Numbered from the stretch's first letter, positions 7,931 to 15,410 are shown. The stretch: DNA of 19,235 nucleotides from Bacteroidales bacterium (GCA_031272415.1 JAISTU010000010.1:1-19235), one strand, 5' to 3'. Notes: generated by a model not told the origin, from the sequence alone. Program-made: numbers and translations.

Positions 7931-9316
7931 TTAATAATCAGCATTTTGTGGTGTTCTTGGAAATGGTATTACATCTCGAATATTACTCATTCCGGTAACA
8001 AAAAGCATTAAACGTTCAAATCCTAATCCAAATCCGCTGTGAGGGGCTGTCCCAAATCGGCGTGTGTCCAAATAGAACTCCAATTCAGCCTCATTCATTT
8101 GACGCTCTTTGATAATTTGTTGTAATTTTTCGAGATTTTCTTCTCTTTGTGAGCCTCCAATAATTTCTCCAATTTTTGGGAACAAAACATCCATCGCTCT
8201 GACCGTTTTGCCGTCTTGATTTTGTTTCATGTAAAATGCCTTAATTTCTTTTGGATAATCAATCAAAATAACAGGCTTATGAAAGTGATTTTCAACTAAA
8301 TAACGTTCATGTTCAGACTGTAAATCGGTTCCCCATTCAACTTTAAATTCAAATTTTTTCCCCGATTGCAACAAAATATCTATTGCTTGCGTATAAGTTA
8401 ATCTAACAAATTCAGTATCAACAGTATCCATTAACCTTTGCAAGAGTTCGTTATCAAACATATCATTTAAAAAGCGAATGTCGTCTAAATTGTGTTCGAG
8501 GGCATATTTGATGCAATATTTTATAAATTCTTCCGCCAATTGCATATTGTCTTCGAGTTCATAAAATGCCATTTCGGGTTCAATCATCCAAAATTCTGCC
8601 AAATGTCGCGGTGTATTGGAATTTTCGGCACGAAATGTAGGACCAAAAGTGTAAATATTTCCCAACGCCATGGCACAAAGTTCGCCATTGAGTTGCCCCG
8701 AAACCGTCAAATGCGTTTCTTTTCCAAAAAAATCTTTACTGTAATCCACATTTCCCTGCTCTGTGCGGGGCGGATTGCCGACATCGAGAGTCGTTACCTC
8801 AAACATTTCGCCGGCACCTTCACAATCGGCTCCCGTTATAATCGGTGTATGAATATATACAAATCCTTTGGAATTGAAAAAGTTATGTATCGCAAATGCC
8901 AACGCATGTCGCAAGCGTAATACACAGCCAAAATAGTTGGTACGCGGACGTAAATGTGCAATGGTACGCAAAAATTCCATGCTGTGTCCTTTTTTCTGCA
9001 AAGGGTAAGTTTCAGGGTTGGCAGTGCCTAATAATTCTATTGTATTAGCCTGAATTTCAACACTTTGACCCTTGCCTAATGATGTTGTTAATTCTCCACT
9101 GACAGCAATACATGCTCCTGTTGTGATATTTTTGAGCAAATTTTCATCAAATTTTGCAACATCCGCCACAACTTGTATGCTATGAACTATTGAGCCGTCA
9201 TTGAGGGCTATAAAATTGACTGCATTATTGCCTCTTTTTGTTCTCACCCATCCTTTGACACTCACTTCTTTGCCCACAGGCATCTCTTTTAATATTTCTG
9301 CTATTCGCAACTTCAT
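7931..9316 (-). CDS. asnS: Asparaginyl-tRNA synthetase
   Basis: Class IIb aminoacyl-tRNA synthetase that charges tRNA-Asn directly in the cytoplasm. The 461-residue product has an N-terminal OB-fold anticodon-binding domain (about 17-100, beginning VSVKGWVRTKRG) and a class II catalytic core. Motif 2 is FRAENSNTPRHLAEFWMIEPE (228-248); motif 3 is GLGFERLMLFVTGM (430-443), with the conserved Arg435. The ending FPRTP near residues 452-456 is typical of AsnS and distinguishes it from AspS. The ATG lies 41 bp downstream of a clear promoter. gldD follows after 4 bp. Confidence 0.97.
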   Translation of the reverse strand: MKLRIAEILKEMPVGKEVSVKGWVRTKRGNNAVNFIALNDGSIVHSIQVVADVAKFDENLLKNITTGACIAVSGELTTSLGKGQSVEIQANTIELLGTANPETYPLQKKGHSMEFLRTIAHLRPRTNYFGCVLRLRHALAFAIHNFFNSKGFVYIHTPIITGADCEGAGEMFEVTTLDVGNPPRTEQGNVDYSKDFFGKETHLTVSGQLNGELCAMALGNIYTFGPTFRAENSNTPRHLAEFWMIEPEMAFYELEDNMQLAEEFIKYCIKYALEHNLDDIRFLNDMFDNELLQRLMDTVDTEFVRLTYTQAIDILLQSGKKFEFKVEWGTDLQSEHERYLVENHFHKPVILIDYPKEIKAFYMKQNQDGKTVRAMDVLFPKIGEIIGGSQREENLEKLQQIIKERQMNEAELEFYLDTRRFGTAPHSGFGLGFERLMLFVTGMSNIRDVIPFPRTPQNADY

Positions 9317-9356
9317 TTTTATCTAATTATGCTTTAAAAATCTGTTTAATGTTTTG

Positions 9357-9378
9357 CAAAGATACACGTTTTTTTCAA
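9357..9378 (-). promoter_or_regulatory. asnS-gldD promoter
   Basis: The minus strand carries TTG (9378-9376) and the perfect -7 box TATCTTTG (9364-9357) with the 22-bp overall span seen in the other promoters. The upstream block contains AATTTTTAATTGAAA twice in tandem, a diverged, partly duplicated version of the AT-rich promoter cassette. Confidence 0.85.
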
Positions 9379-9421
9379 TTAAAAATTTTCAATTAAAAAT
9401 TACGGCTTTACAAGAATTTTT

Positions 9422-9613
9422 TTATATAAATTTTATAAAATGTAAAAAAGAACTATTGTTCTGATTTTCTTTAAAGTAGAGTTTTACTTTTCTTCCTTTT
9501 AAATCTTTAATATCTCCATTATACTCCATTGTTAAAGTATGAAATCCTTGTAAATTTCCCGATTTTAGATAGTATCGTGTTGTTCCGCGTCTTTTTATAT
9601 TATAAATTATTGA
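9422..9613 (-). pseudogene. Possible gene fragment of unknown family
   Basis: On the minus strand a 63-codon frame ends at a stop at 9424-9422 and is open back to a stop at 9616-9614. It has no ATG at its upstream end; the only ATG (9529-9527) would give 35 residues. The translation has the composition and alternation of a real beta-rich protein: RRGTTRYYLKSGNLQGFHTL, then MEYNGDIKDLKGRKVKLYF. This is unlike the lysine/isoleucine/asparagine strings that random AT-rich DNA usually gives. It may be the 3' remnant of a decayed gene or a short unrecognised one. I do not recognise the family. Confidence 0.35.
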
Positions 9614-9645
9614 TTATAAATATTTTACGAAATTTATTTTATTCG

Positions 9646-9749
9646 ATTTTAGAACAATTTTCTCCCAAAATGCAAAAAAATCTACACTCTACACTCTACA
9701 CTCTAAAAAAAGGTTTTTAATTTTTAATTGACAAAAATGTGTATCTTTG
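9646..9749 (+). repeat. Promoter-bearing dispersed repeat, copy upstream of serC
   Basis: A roughly 104-bp element in four parts: a GATTTTAGAAC...CCCAAAATGCAAAAAAA block (9646-9680); a heptamer array of three TCTACAC units plus TCTA (9681-9705); an A/G run; and an AT-rich block ending in a complete promoter (9714-9749). It aligns nearly base for base with the copy at 11888-11993. Confidence 0.88.
9728..9749 (+). promoter_or_regulatory. serC-serA promoter
   Basis: TTGACA starts at 9728 and the perfect -7 box TATCTTTG lies at 9742-9749. The serC ATG follows 57 bp later. The promoter is the right-hand end of the dispersed repeat. Confidence 0.88.
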
Positions 9750-9806
9750 TATTTTAGTATATTTGGAATTAAAATAAAGTATTAACACGATAGATATTTC
9801 ACAGTT

Positions 9807-10880
9807 ATGAAAATAGCACATAATTTCAATGCAGGACCGTGTGTTCTGCCAAAGGAAGCCATCAATGAAGCAATTGAAGGCTTAAAAGATTTTGCAGGTA
9901 CGGGGATGTCCGTGATAGAAGTTTCTCACCGTTCCAAAGAATGGGATGCAGTTATGCAGGAAACGGAAGCATTATGGAAAGAATTACTCAATATCCCGGA
10001 TGGATATAAAGTATTATTCCTTGGGGGCGGTGCATCTTTGCAGTTTTTGATGGTAGCGATGAACTTTTTGGAAAAGAAAGCCGCTTATTTAGAAACAGGT
10101 GTTTGGGCAAAAAAAGCACTCAAAGAAGCCAAAGGTATAGGAGAGGCTGTTTGTGTAGCCTCTTCTGCGGATACAACTTATAATTACATTCCCAAAGGAT
10201 ATGTTATTCCTGATGATGCGGATTATTTCCACATCACTACCAATAACACCATCTATGGGACTGAAATTAGGGAGGATTATAATTGTCCTATTCCGTTGAT
10301 AGCCGATATGTCGTCTGACATTATGAGCCGTCCGGTTGATGTTTCAAAATATACGCTCATTTATGGAGGTGCGCAAAAAAATGTAGGACCTGCGGGCGTA
10401 ACTTTTGTGATAGTCAAAGAGTCTGCTTTGGGCAAAGTGAGCCGTTATTTACCCACAATGCTCAATTATCAAACACATGTAGACAACAGTTCAATGTTTA
10501 ACACACCGCCTGTATTTTCTATTTATATGATGAATTTAACGCTCAAATGGATTAAAAAATTGGGCGGTTTATCTGTAATTGAGAAAATGAATGCACAAAA
10601 AGCAGGTTTATTGTATGATGAGATAGACCGCAATTCGCTTTTTGTAGGTACGGCGAAAAAAGAAGACCGTTCTCGCATGAATGTATGTTTTGTAATGGCA
10701 GAGGGCTACAAGGATAAGGAAGAGGCTTTTATGGCATTTGCAAAAGAGCGTGGCATGGTGGGTGTCAAAGGACATCGATCTGTCGGCGGTTTCAGAGCCT
10801 CGCTTTATAATGCTTGCCCAAAAGAAAGCGTAGAAGCATTGGTGGCTTGCATGCAAGAATTTGAACGTCTCAACAAATAA
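9807..10880 (+). CDS. serC: Phosphoserine aminotransferase
   Basis: PLP-dependent class V aminotransferase that converts 3-phosphohydroxypyruvate and glutamate to phosphoserine and 2-oxoglutarate, the second step of serine synthesis. It can also act on the analogous intermediate in PLP biosynthesis. The 357-residue product begins with the typical FNAGPCVLP (7-15). It shows the phosphate-loop GGGAS (73-77), a cofactor-stacking Trp100 in ETGVW, the NNTIYGTE region (146-153) and the Schiff-base lysine in YGGAQKNVGPAG (Lys191). The ending GFRASLYNACP is also characteristic. Length is normal. It is first in an operon, with serA 11 bp downstream. Confidence 0.97.
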   Translation: MKIAHNFNAGPCVLPKEAINEAIEGLKDFAGTGMSVIEVSHRSKEWDAVMQETEALWKELLNIPDGYKVLFLGGGASLQFLMVAMNFLEKKAAYLETGVWAKKALKEAKGIGEAVCVASSADTTYNYIPKGYVIPDDADYFHITTNNTIYGTEIREDYNCPIPLIADMSSDIMSRPVDVSKYTLIYGGAQKNVGPAGVTFVIVKESALGKVSRYLPTMLNYQTHVDNSSMFNTPPVFSIYMMNLTLKWIKKLGGLSVIEKMNAQKAGLLYDEIDRNSLFVGTAKKEDRSRMNVCFVMAEGYKDKEEAFMAFAKERGMVGVKGHRSVGGFRASLYNACPKESVEALVACMQEFERLNK

Positions 10881-10891
10881 ATTGCTTGATT

Positions 10892-11809
10892 ATGAAAATA
10901 TTAGTTGCGACAGAAAAGCCGTTTGCCAAAGAAGCAACAGACGGCATTCGACAAATTGTTGAAAATTCGGGCAATGAATTGTCTTTGTTGGAAAAATATA
11001 CGGATGTAAATGATTTTTACAAAGCCGTTGCGGATGCTCACGCATTGATAGTTCGTTCCGATAAAGTTACGGCAGAGGTCATTAAGGCGGCACAAAAATT
11101 GCAAATTGTTGTTCGAGCAGGAGCAGGCTATGACAATATTGATACAGCAGCCTGCACAGCCCGCAATATAGTGGCAATGAACACGCCCGGACAGAACTCC
11201 AACGCTGTTGCCGAATTAGCCATAGGTTTAATGATTTATATGTACCGCAATACTTTTACACCCGGTACAGGGCATGAACTAAAAGGCAAAAAATTAGGCA
11301 TACATGCGTGCGGAAATATTGGCAGATTGGTGGCATCTATTGCCAAAGGATTTGGAATGGAAGTATATGGTTATGACCCATTTATATCCGCTGATTATCT
11401 AAAAGCAAATGGAATTATTCCACTTTCTTCTGCCCAAGAATTGTATTCCACTTGTCATTTTGTATCATTGCATATTCCGGCAACAGAAGAGACCAAAAAA
11501 TCAATTGGTTATGAACTTTTATCTAAAATGCCCAAAAATGGCTGTTTAATCAATACTGCCCGTGAAGCAGTTATCAATGAGCCTGAACTGGTCAAAGCGA
11601 TGGAAGAGAGACCCGATTTGAAATATGGCTCGGATATGATGCCCTCAAATGCAGTCGAAATGAAAGAAAAATTTGGCAACCGCTTTTTCGCAACTCCTAA
11701 AAAAATGGGAGCAGAAACCGCCGAAGCCAATATTAACGCAGGATTGGCAGCCGCTAATCAAATTGTTAAATTTTTCCAAACAGGGGACACTACATTTAAA
11801 GTAAATTAA
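10892..11809 (+). CDS. serA: D-3-phosphoglycerate dehydrogenase, short lysine-type
   Basis: Oxidises 3-phosphoglycerate to phosphohydroxypyruvate, the substrate of the preceding serC product. The 305-residue protein is a D-2-hydroxyacid dehydrogenase without the C-terminal ACT and ASB regulatory domains (type III layout). The substrate-side motif VRAGAGYDNID (74-84) and NTAREA with the catalytic arginine (Arg224) are present. The Rossmann loop reads ACGNIG (139-144), with Ala at the usual first glycine. The catalytic-histidine segment, usually TPHxG, reads TPKKMG (268-273), so lysine replaces histidine. The usual Glu partner also appears replaced (PSNA near 251-254). This matches the known lysine-type PGDH class described from Bacteroides and Entamoeba. 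I chose the ATG; a TTG 6 bp upstream is in frame but less likely. Confidence 0.93.
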   Translation: MKILVATEKPFAKEATDGIRQIVENSGNELSLLEKYTDVNDFYKAVADAHALIVRSDKVTAEVIKAAQKLQIVVRAGAGYDNIDTAACTARNIVAMNTPGQNSNAVAELAIGLMIYMYRNTFTPGTGHELKGKKLGIHACGNIGRLVASIAKGFGMEVYGYDPFISADYLKANGIIPLSSAQELYSTCHFVSLHIPATEETKKSIGYELLSKMPKNGCLINTAREAVINEPELVKAMEERPDLKYGSDMMPSNAVEMKEKFGNRFFATPKKMGAETAEANINAGLAAANQIVKFFQTGDTTFKVN

Positions 11810-11836
11810 GTCTATTAGAGTTGTCATAATTATTCA

Positions 11837-11884
11837 GAAAACAGGGGAAGGACAATGTTTTTTCCCTGTTTTTCATTTTTTTTT
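11837..11884 (+). terminator. Rho-independent terminator after serA
   Basis: GAAAACAGGG (11837-11846) pairs with CCCTGTTTTTC (11864-11874), with a few weaker inner pairs and a loop of about ten bases. T-rich sequence follows, including an unbroken run to 11884. It is placed to end the serC-serA transcript before the next promoter. Confidence 0.8.
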
Positions 11885-11887
11885 GCA

Positions 11888-11993
11888 ACTTTTAGAACAA
11901 TTTTCTCCAAAAATGCAAAAAAATCTACACTCTACACTCTATACTCTAAAAAAAAGTTTTTTAATTTTTAATTGACAAAAAAGTGTATCTTTG
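11888..11993 (+). repeat. Promoter-bearing dispersed repeat, copy upstream of the DUF6913-like gene
   Basis: Second full-length copy of the serC-upstream element: CTTTTAGAACAATTTTCTCC, AAAATGCAAAAAAA, heptamers TCTACAC, TCTACAC, TCTATAC, TCTA (11924-11948), then the AT-rich block and promoter. It differs from the serC copy by only a few substitutions and one- or two-base length changes. Confidence 0.88.
11972..11993 (+). promoter_or_regulatory. Promoter of the DUF6913-like / C69 dipeptidase unit
   Basis: TTGACA starts at 11972 and the perfect -7 box TATCTTTG spans 11986-11993. Transcription would begin near 11997-12000, giving a very short leader (about 12-15 nt) before the ATG at 12012. An apparent upstream TTG start at 11991 is part of the -7 box. 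Confidence 0.87.
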
Positions 11994-12011
11994 CAAAACA
12001 TTTTTTTCAAA

Positions 12012-12548
12012 ATGAATATAATAAAAAAAGGTCAATTAAATCGAAGATTATCGCGGTTTTTAAAGCAAAAAGACCGGCGCGAAGTGAAGTTTTGTTCTCT
12101 CGAAGATGCAAAGAGAGTACAGTTGTTTGTTACATGTCCGTCTCATAATATGGCATGGGAACTCAACGCTGTAGTCAATAAGTTGTTTCAGGCAGGGAAA
12201 GAAGTTCAATTGTGCTGTTTTTCAAACGGAAAAACCTGTAAATCAGTGGAGTGTAAAAGCAATTTGCAACTCAGTAAGCGAGATATTTCGTTCTTTGGAA
12301 CGTTAAAATCACGCACTAAAAAGCAATTGCAGCAATATAGAAGCGATATATTTATTGATATGGACATGACCGCCAATATAGAAACTTTGTTTTTGAAAAC
12401 GTATAGCAATACGGCGTTTCGGATAGGCAGAACGTCCTCATTATCAATTTATTATGATTTTATAGTCCTTTGTAATGAAAAATACTCATTAGACGATTTT
12501 GTAAAAAATGTAGGCATTTATACAAAGAAATTTAAAGAAAATAATTGA
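12012..12548 (+). CDS. DUF6913-like conserved protein of unknown function
   Basis: A 178-residue, basic, apparently soluble protein with no signal peptide or membrane segment. The N-terminus is helical and charged (RRLSRFLKQKDRREVKF). Two strand-helix units follow: VQLFVTCPSHNMAWELNAVVN, and DIFIDMDMTANIETLFLKTY leading into FRIGRT. The order (basic N-terminal helix, a stretch resembling a nucleotide-binding fold, a D-x-x-I-D strand, a following RIG turn) resembles the Bacteroidota DUF6913 family as I remember it; I cannot test this by profile search. No catalytic motif is obvious. The ATG at 12012 is chosen because the further-upstream TTG frame start overlaps the promoter. The dipeptidase gene follows after 29 bp and is probably in the same unit. 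Confidence 0.75.
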   Translation: MNIIKKGQLNRRLSRFLKQKDRREVKFCSLEDAKRVQLFVTCPSHNMAWELNAVVNKLFQAGKEVQLCCFSNGKTCKSVECKSNLQLSKRDISFFGTLKSRTKKQLQQYRSDIFIDMDMTANIETLFLKTYSNTAFRIGRTSSLSIYYDFIVLCNEKYSLDDFVKNVGIYTKKFKENN

Positions 12549-12577
12549 TATATATAAATAAAAAAATACAAATTGAG

Positions 12578-14335
12578 ATGAATAAAAAAAGTTTAAAAAC
12601 ATTGTTGGTAATCTCATCTATTATGTTGAGTTACAGCGGAGTACAAGCATGTACTAATTTTTTAATTACAGCGGGCGCCTCCAAAGATGGTTCCACATTT
12701 GTAACCTATGCAGCGGATTCACACACGCTTTACGGCGAGTTGTATTATCGTCCGGCAGCCACTTATTCGGAAGGCACAATGATGGACGTTTATGAGTGGG
12801 ACACAGGCAAAAAACTGGGTCAAATTCGGCAGGCTACAAAGACTTATTCGGTAGTCGGCAATATGAACGAACATCAATTGGTCATAGGTGAAACCACTTA
12901 CGGCGGCATTGAAGAATTGCACGACAAAGATGGTCTCATTGACTATGGTAGCCTCATTTACATCACTTTACAAAGAGCCAAAAATTGCAGAGAAGCCATT
13001 AAAATTATGGCAGAATTGATAGCAGAATACGGCTATTGCAGTGAGGGTGAATCTTTCTCATTGGCAGACGGAAAAGAAGTTTGGATTTGGGAAATGATAG
13101 GCACCGGTAAAAAAGTTTTGGACAAAAATGGTAATCCTGATGCCAAAAAGAACTTCAAAAGTGCAGTTTGGGTCGCTCGACGCATCCCAGACGGATACAT
13201 TTGCGGACACGCTAATCAGGCACGCATTACCACTTTCCCAAAAGAAGACGGCAAAACGTCCATTAGTTCCAAAAATTTATCCAAAATTATGTTGCCGACA
13301 GTTGAAACGGTTTATTTTTCCGAAGTTATCAACTATGCACGCAATATAGGTCTGTATTCAGGCACGGATGAGGCTTTTAGTTTTTCAGATGTGTACAATC
13401 CTGTTACCTTTTCGGGTGCAAGATATTGTGAATCAAGAGTTTGGGCTGCATTTATGCACGCAAGTCCTTCTCAAATGAAACAATATGAAGATTATGCACG
13501 TGGCGAAAATCTCAAACATCGCATGCCTTTGTGGATAAAACCCGATAAATTGCTGGGTGTTGAGGATGTAATGTCGTTGATGAGAGACCATTTTGAAGGC
13601 ACATCTATGGATATGACCAAAGATGTAGGTGCCGGTCCATACGCTTGCCCTTATCGCTGGAGACCAATGGAATGGACTTGTGAAGGCGGTAAATATTTGC
13701 ACGAAAGAGCCACCTCTACACAGCAAACCGGATTTTCATTTGTCGCTCAAAGCCGTTCAAAATATCCGGCGCAAGTAGGAGGTGTATTTTGGTTTGGCGT
13801 AGATGACACATATTCAACAGTTTACATGCCCATCTTTTGCGGAATTACACAAATTCCTTATGCTATCAAAGAAGGCAATGGAAATATGTTGCATTATTCT
13901 TCCACGTCTGCATTTTGGTTGTTTAATCAAGTGTCCAATTTTGCCTATTCTCGTTACAGTGATATGATTGTAGACATTCAAAAGGTGCAAAAGGAACTTG
14001 AATCCGATTTTATATCACAAGTAAATGCAAATACGGATAAATTTGTTGCTTTATGGAAACAAGATACTGCCAAATGTATTGTAGCATTGAATGGATTTTC
14101 CAATAAAGCGGTTGCGGAAACATTTAACAAATGGAAATCATTGTCGGAATATTTATTAGTTAAATACATGGACGGCAATGTAAAAAAGGAAAAAGACGGC
14201 AAATTTTTGGACAACGGATTTGACCCCAAACAGCCACAACAGCCTGAACATCCGCAATATCCGCAATGGTACTACAAGTTCATTATTGATAATGCAGGTC
14301 ATAATTTGAGATATTTAGAAGACGAGAAAAAATAA
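12578..14335 (+). CDS. Secreted C69-family dipeptidase
   Basis: Ntn-hydrolase of peptidase family C69 (PepD-like), probably periplasmic, hydrolysing dipeptides. The 585-residue precursor has a signal peptide (basic MNKKSLK, core TLLVISSIMLSYSG) ending VQA, followed by Cys25 in CTNFLITAGASKDGSTFVTY. In this family the nucleophile is the N-terminal cysteine exposed by processing, so cleavage between Ala24 and Cys25 would both export and activate the enzyme. Other family landmarks are the GEIT-like VIGETTYGG, the AKNCREAI segment and GFSFVAQSRS. The tail is Pro/Gln-rich (PKQPQQPEHPQYPQW) before a short charged end. The ATG at 12578 is preferred over an in-frame TTG at 12545, which overlaps the previous gene. 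Substrate range is unknown. A strong terminator follows. Confidence 0.92.
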   Translation: MNKKSLKTLLVISSIMLSYSGVQACTNFLITAGASKDGSTFVTYAADSHTLYGELYYRPAATYSEGTMMDVYEWDTGKKLGQIRQATKTYSVVGNMNEHQLVIGETTYGGIEELHDKDGLIDYGSLIYITLQRAKNCREAIKIMAELIAEYGYCSEGESFSLADGKEVWIWEMIGTGKKVLDKNGNPDAKKNFKSAVWVARRIPDGYICGHANQARITTFPKEDGKTSISSKNLSKIMLPTVETVYFSEVINYARNIGLYSGTDEAFSFSDVYNPVTFSGARYCESRVWAAFMHASPSQMKQYEDYARGENLKHRMPLWIKPDKLLGVEDVMSLMRDHFEGTSMDMTKDVGAGPYACPYRWRPMEWTCEGGKYLHERATSTQQTGFSFVAQSRSKYPAQVGGVFWFGVDDTYSTVYMPIFCGITQIPYAIKEGNGNMLHYSSTSAFWLFNQVSNFAYSRYSDMIVDIQKVQKELESDFISQVNANTDKFVALWKQDTAKCIVALNGFSNKAVAETFNKWKSLSEYLLVKYMDGNVKKEKDGKFLDNGFDPKQPQQPEHPQYPQWYYKFIIDNAGHNLRYLEDEKK

Positions 14336-14349
14336 TATTATTTCGCATA

Positions 14350-14389
14350 GGGGGTGCATGAGTAATATCGTGCATCTCCATTTTTTTTT
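14350..14389 (+). terminator. Rho-independent terminator after the C69 dipeptidase
   Basis: GGGGGTGCATGA (14350-14361) pairs with TCGTGCATCTCC (14368-14379) over 12 positions, counting G-U pairs, across a 6-base loop. Nine T residues follow one base later. This is the clearest intrinsic terminator in the window; it sits 15 bp after the dipeptidase stop and separates it from rnz. Confidence 0.9.
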
Positions 14390-14418
14390 ATTTAATTAAA
14401 AGATACTGAATTAGATTG

Positions 14419-15333
14419 ATGTTTTTAAGAATTTTAGGATGTGGCTCTGCTACACCGACTACGTTGCGCAATCCGAGTGCTTTTTTATTGACTTTTGAGA
14501 ATAAAAAGCGTATTTTTTTGATAGATTGTAGCGAAGGGACACAGTTAAGAATGCGTGCAAATGGCGTTAGGATGCAAAATATTACCCATATTTTTATTTC
14601 GCATTTGCACGGCGACCATTTTTTTGGCTTAATAGGCTTACTTTCAACACAAAGTTTGCTCGGACGCACAGAGCCCATACATATTTTTGCCCATAAACCT
14701 TTGAAAAAAATCATCAATATGCAATTAAAAATTGAAAAATCTCGCCTTACTTTTCCACTCATTTTTCACCCCCTGAAAAAGAGTAAAAAAGCCAGCGTAA
14801 TTTGGTCAGAAAAAGAATTGGAAATCGTTACTTTTCCACTTTTGCACAGCATCCCTGCCAATGGATTTATTTTTAAAGAAAAAAAAGTAAGCGTCAAAAT
14901 AAAACCTGAATTGCTCGCCAAACATAGCCTCACTACCAAACAAAAAGGCAAAGTTATTAGAGGACACGATTACATTACTCACAGAGGCGAAGTGTTTAAA
15001 AATAAAGATATTACATATATTGAAGAAAAAATAAAAAGTTTTTCCTATTGCTCCGACACTGCATACACGGAAAGTTTTATTGACTACATAAAAGGAACTG
15101 ATTTGTTGTACCACGAGGCTACATTTATGGAAGATTTAGCCGAAGTAGCCGCAAAAAAACAACACTCTACCGCCAAACAAGCCGCTGCAGTTGCACTCAA
15201 AGCAGACGCAAAACAGTTGTTGATAGGTCATTATTCTGCCCGCTATGTCAACATACATCCTCTACTCGAAGAAGCACAATCTATCTTCCCCAACACCATC
15301 GCAGCACAAGAAGGACATATAGAACAAATATAA
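14419..15333 (+). CDS. rnz: Ribonuclease Z (tRNA 3'-endonuclease)
   Basis: Metallo-beta-lactamase-fold, zinc-dependent endonuclease that trims the 3' trailer of tRNA precursors. The 304-residue short-form protein starts FLRILGCGSATPT, typical of RNase Z. It has the zinc motif HLHGDH (62-67), His143 in the next metal-ligand region, the bridging Asp213 in CSDTAY, and the late histidines in YHEATF (His232) and GHYSARY (His271). A flexible-arm region covers about residues 150-195 and is rich in lysine, as expected for tRNA binding. The ATG is preferred to the overlapping TTG three bases upstream. I see no TAnnTTTG promoter in front of it, although a terminator isolates it from the dipeptidase gene. 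Confidence 0.96.
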   Translation: MFLRILGCGSATPTTLRNPSAFLLTFENKKRIFLIDCSEGTQLRMRANGVRMQNITHIFISHLHGDHFFGLIGLLSTQSLLGRTEPIHIFAHKPLKKIINMQLKIEKSRLTFPLIFHPLKKSKKASVIWSEKELEIVTFPLLHSIPANGFIFKEKKVSVKIKPELLAKHSLTTKQKGKVIRGHDYITHRGEVFKNKDITYIEEKIKSFSYCSDTAYTESFIDYIKGTDLLYHEATFMEDLAEVAAKKQHSTAKQAAAVALKADAKQLLIGHYSARYVNIHPLLEEAQSIFPNTIAAQEGHIEQI

Positions 15334-15374
15334 AGGGACAAAAAGGTGAAAGGTGCAGGGTAAATTTTTTGTCT

Positions 15375-15410
15375 GATTTTAGAACGTTTTGGTACGAAAA
15401 TGCAAAAAAG
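15375..15410 (+). repeat. Truncated copy of the dispersed repeat upstream of pyrB
   Basis: GATTTTAGAACGTTTT followed by GAAAATGCAAAAAAG matches the left block of the serC and DUF6913 copies. The heptamer array and the promoter half are missing; unrelated sequence follows from 15411. Confidence 0.7.

Larger units (their letters stand above)
9317..9806. other. Intergenic region between asnS and serC
   Basis: This 490-bp divergent spacer contains the asnS promoter at its left, the serC promoter repeat at its right, and between them AT-rich DNA with the possible gene fragment at 9422-9613. A 63-residue plus-strand frame starting at 9529 is AT-rich noise that crosses the heptamer array, and I do not call it. 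Confidence 0.6.

Noticed and set aside
9529..9720. 63-residue plus-strand frame in the asnS-serC gap
   Set aside because: AT-rich translation that runs through the repeat block and heptamer array; no protein-like features.
11991..12011. TTG start that would lengthen the DUF6913-like protein by seven residues
   Set aside because: The TTG is part of the -7 box TATCTTTG, so it lies upstream of the transcription start.
12545..12577. TTG start that would lengthen the C69 dipeptidase by 11 residues
   Set aside because: It overlaps the previous stop codon and puts polar residues before a normal signal peptide that starts at the ATG at 12578.
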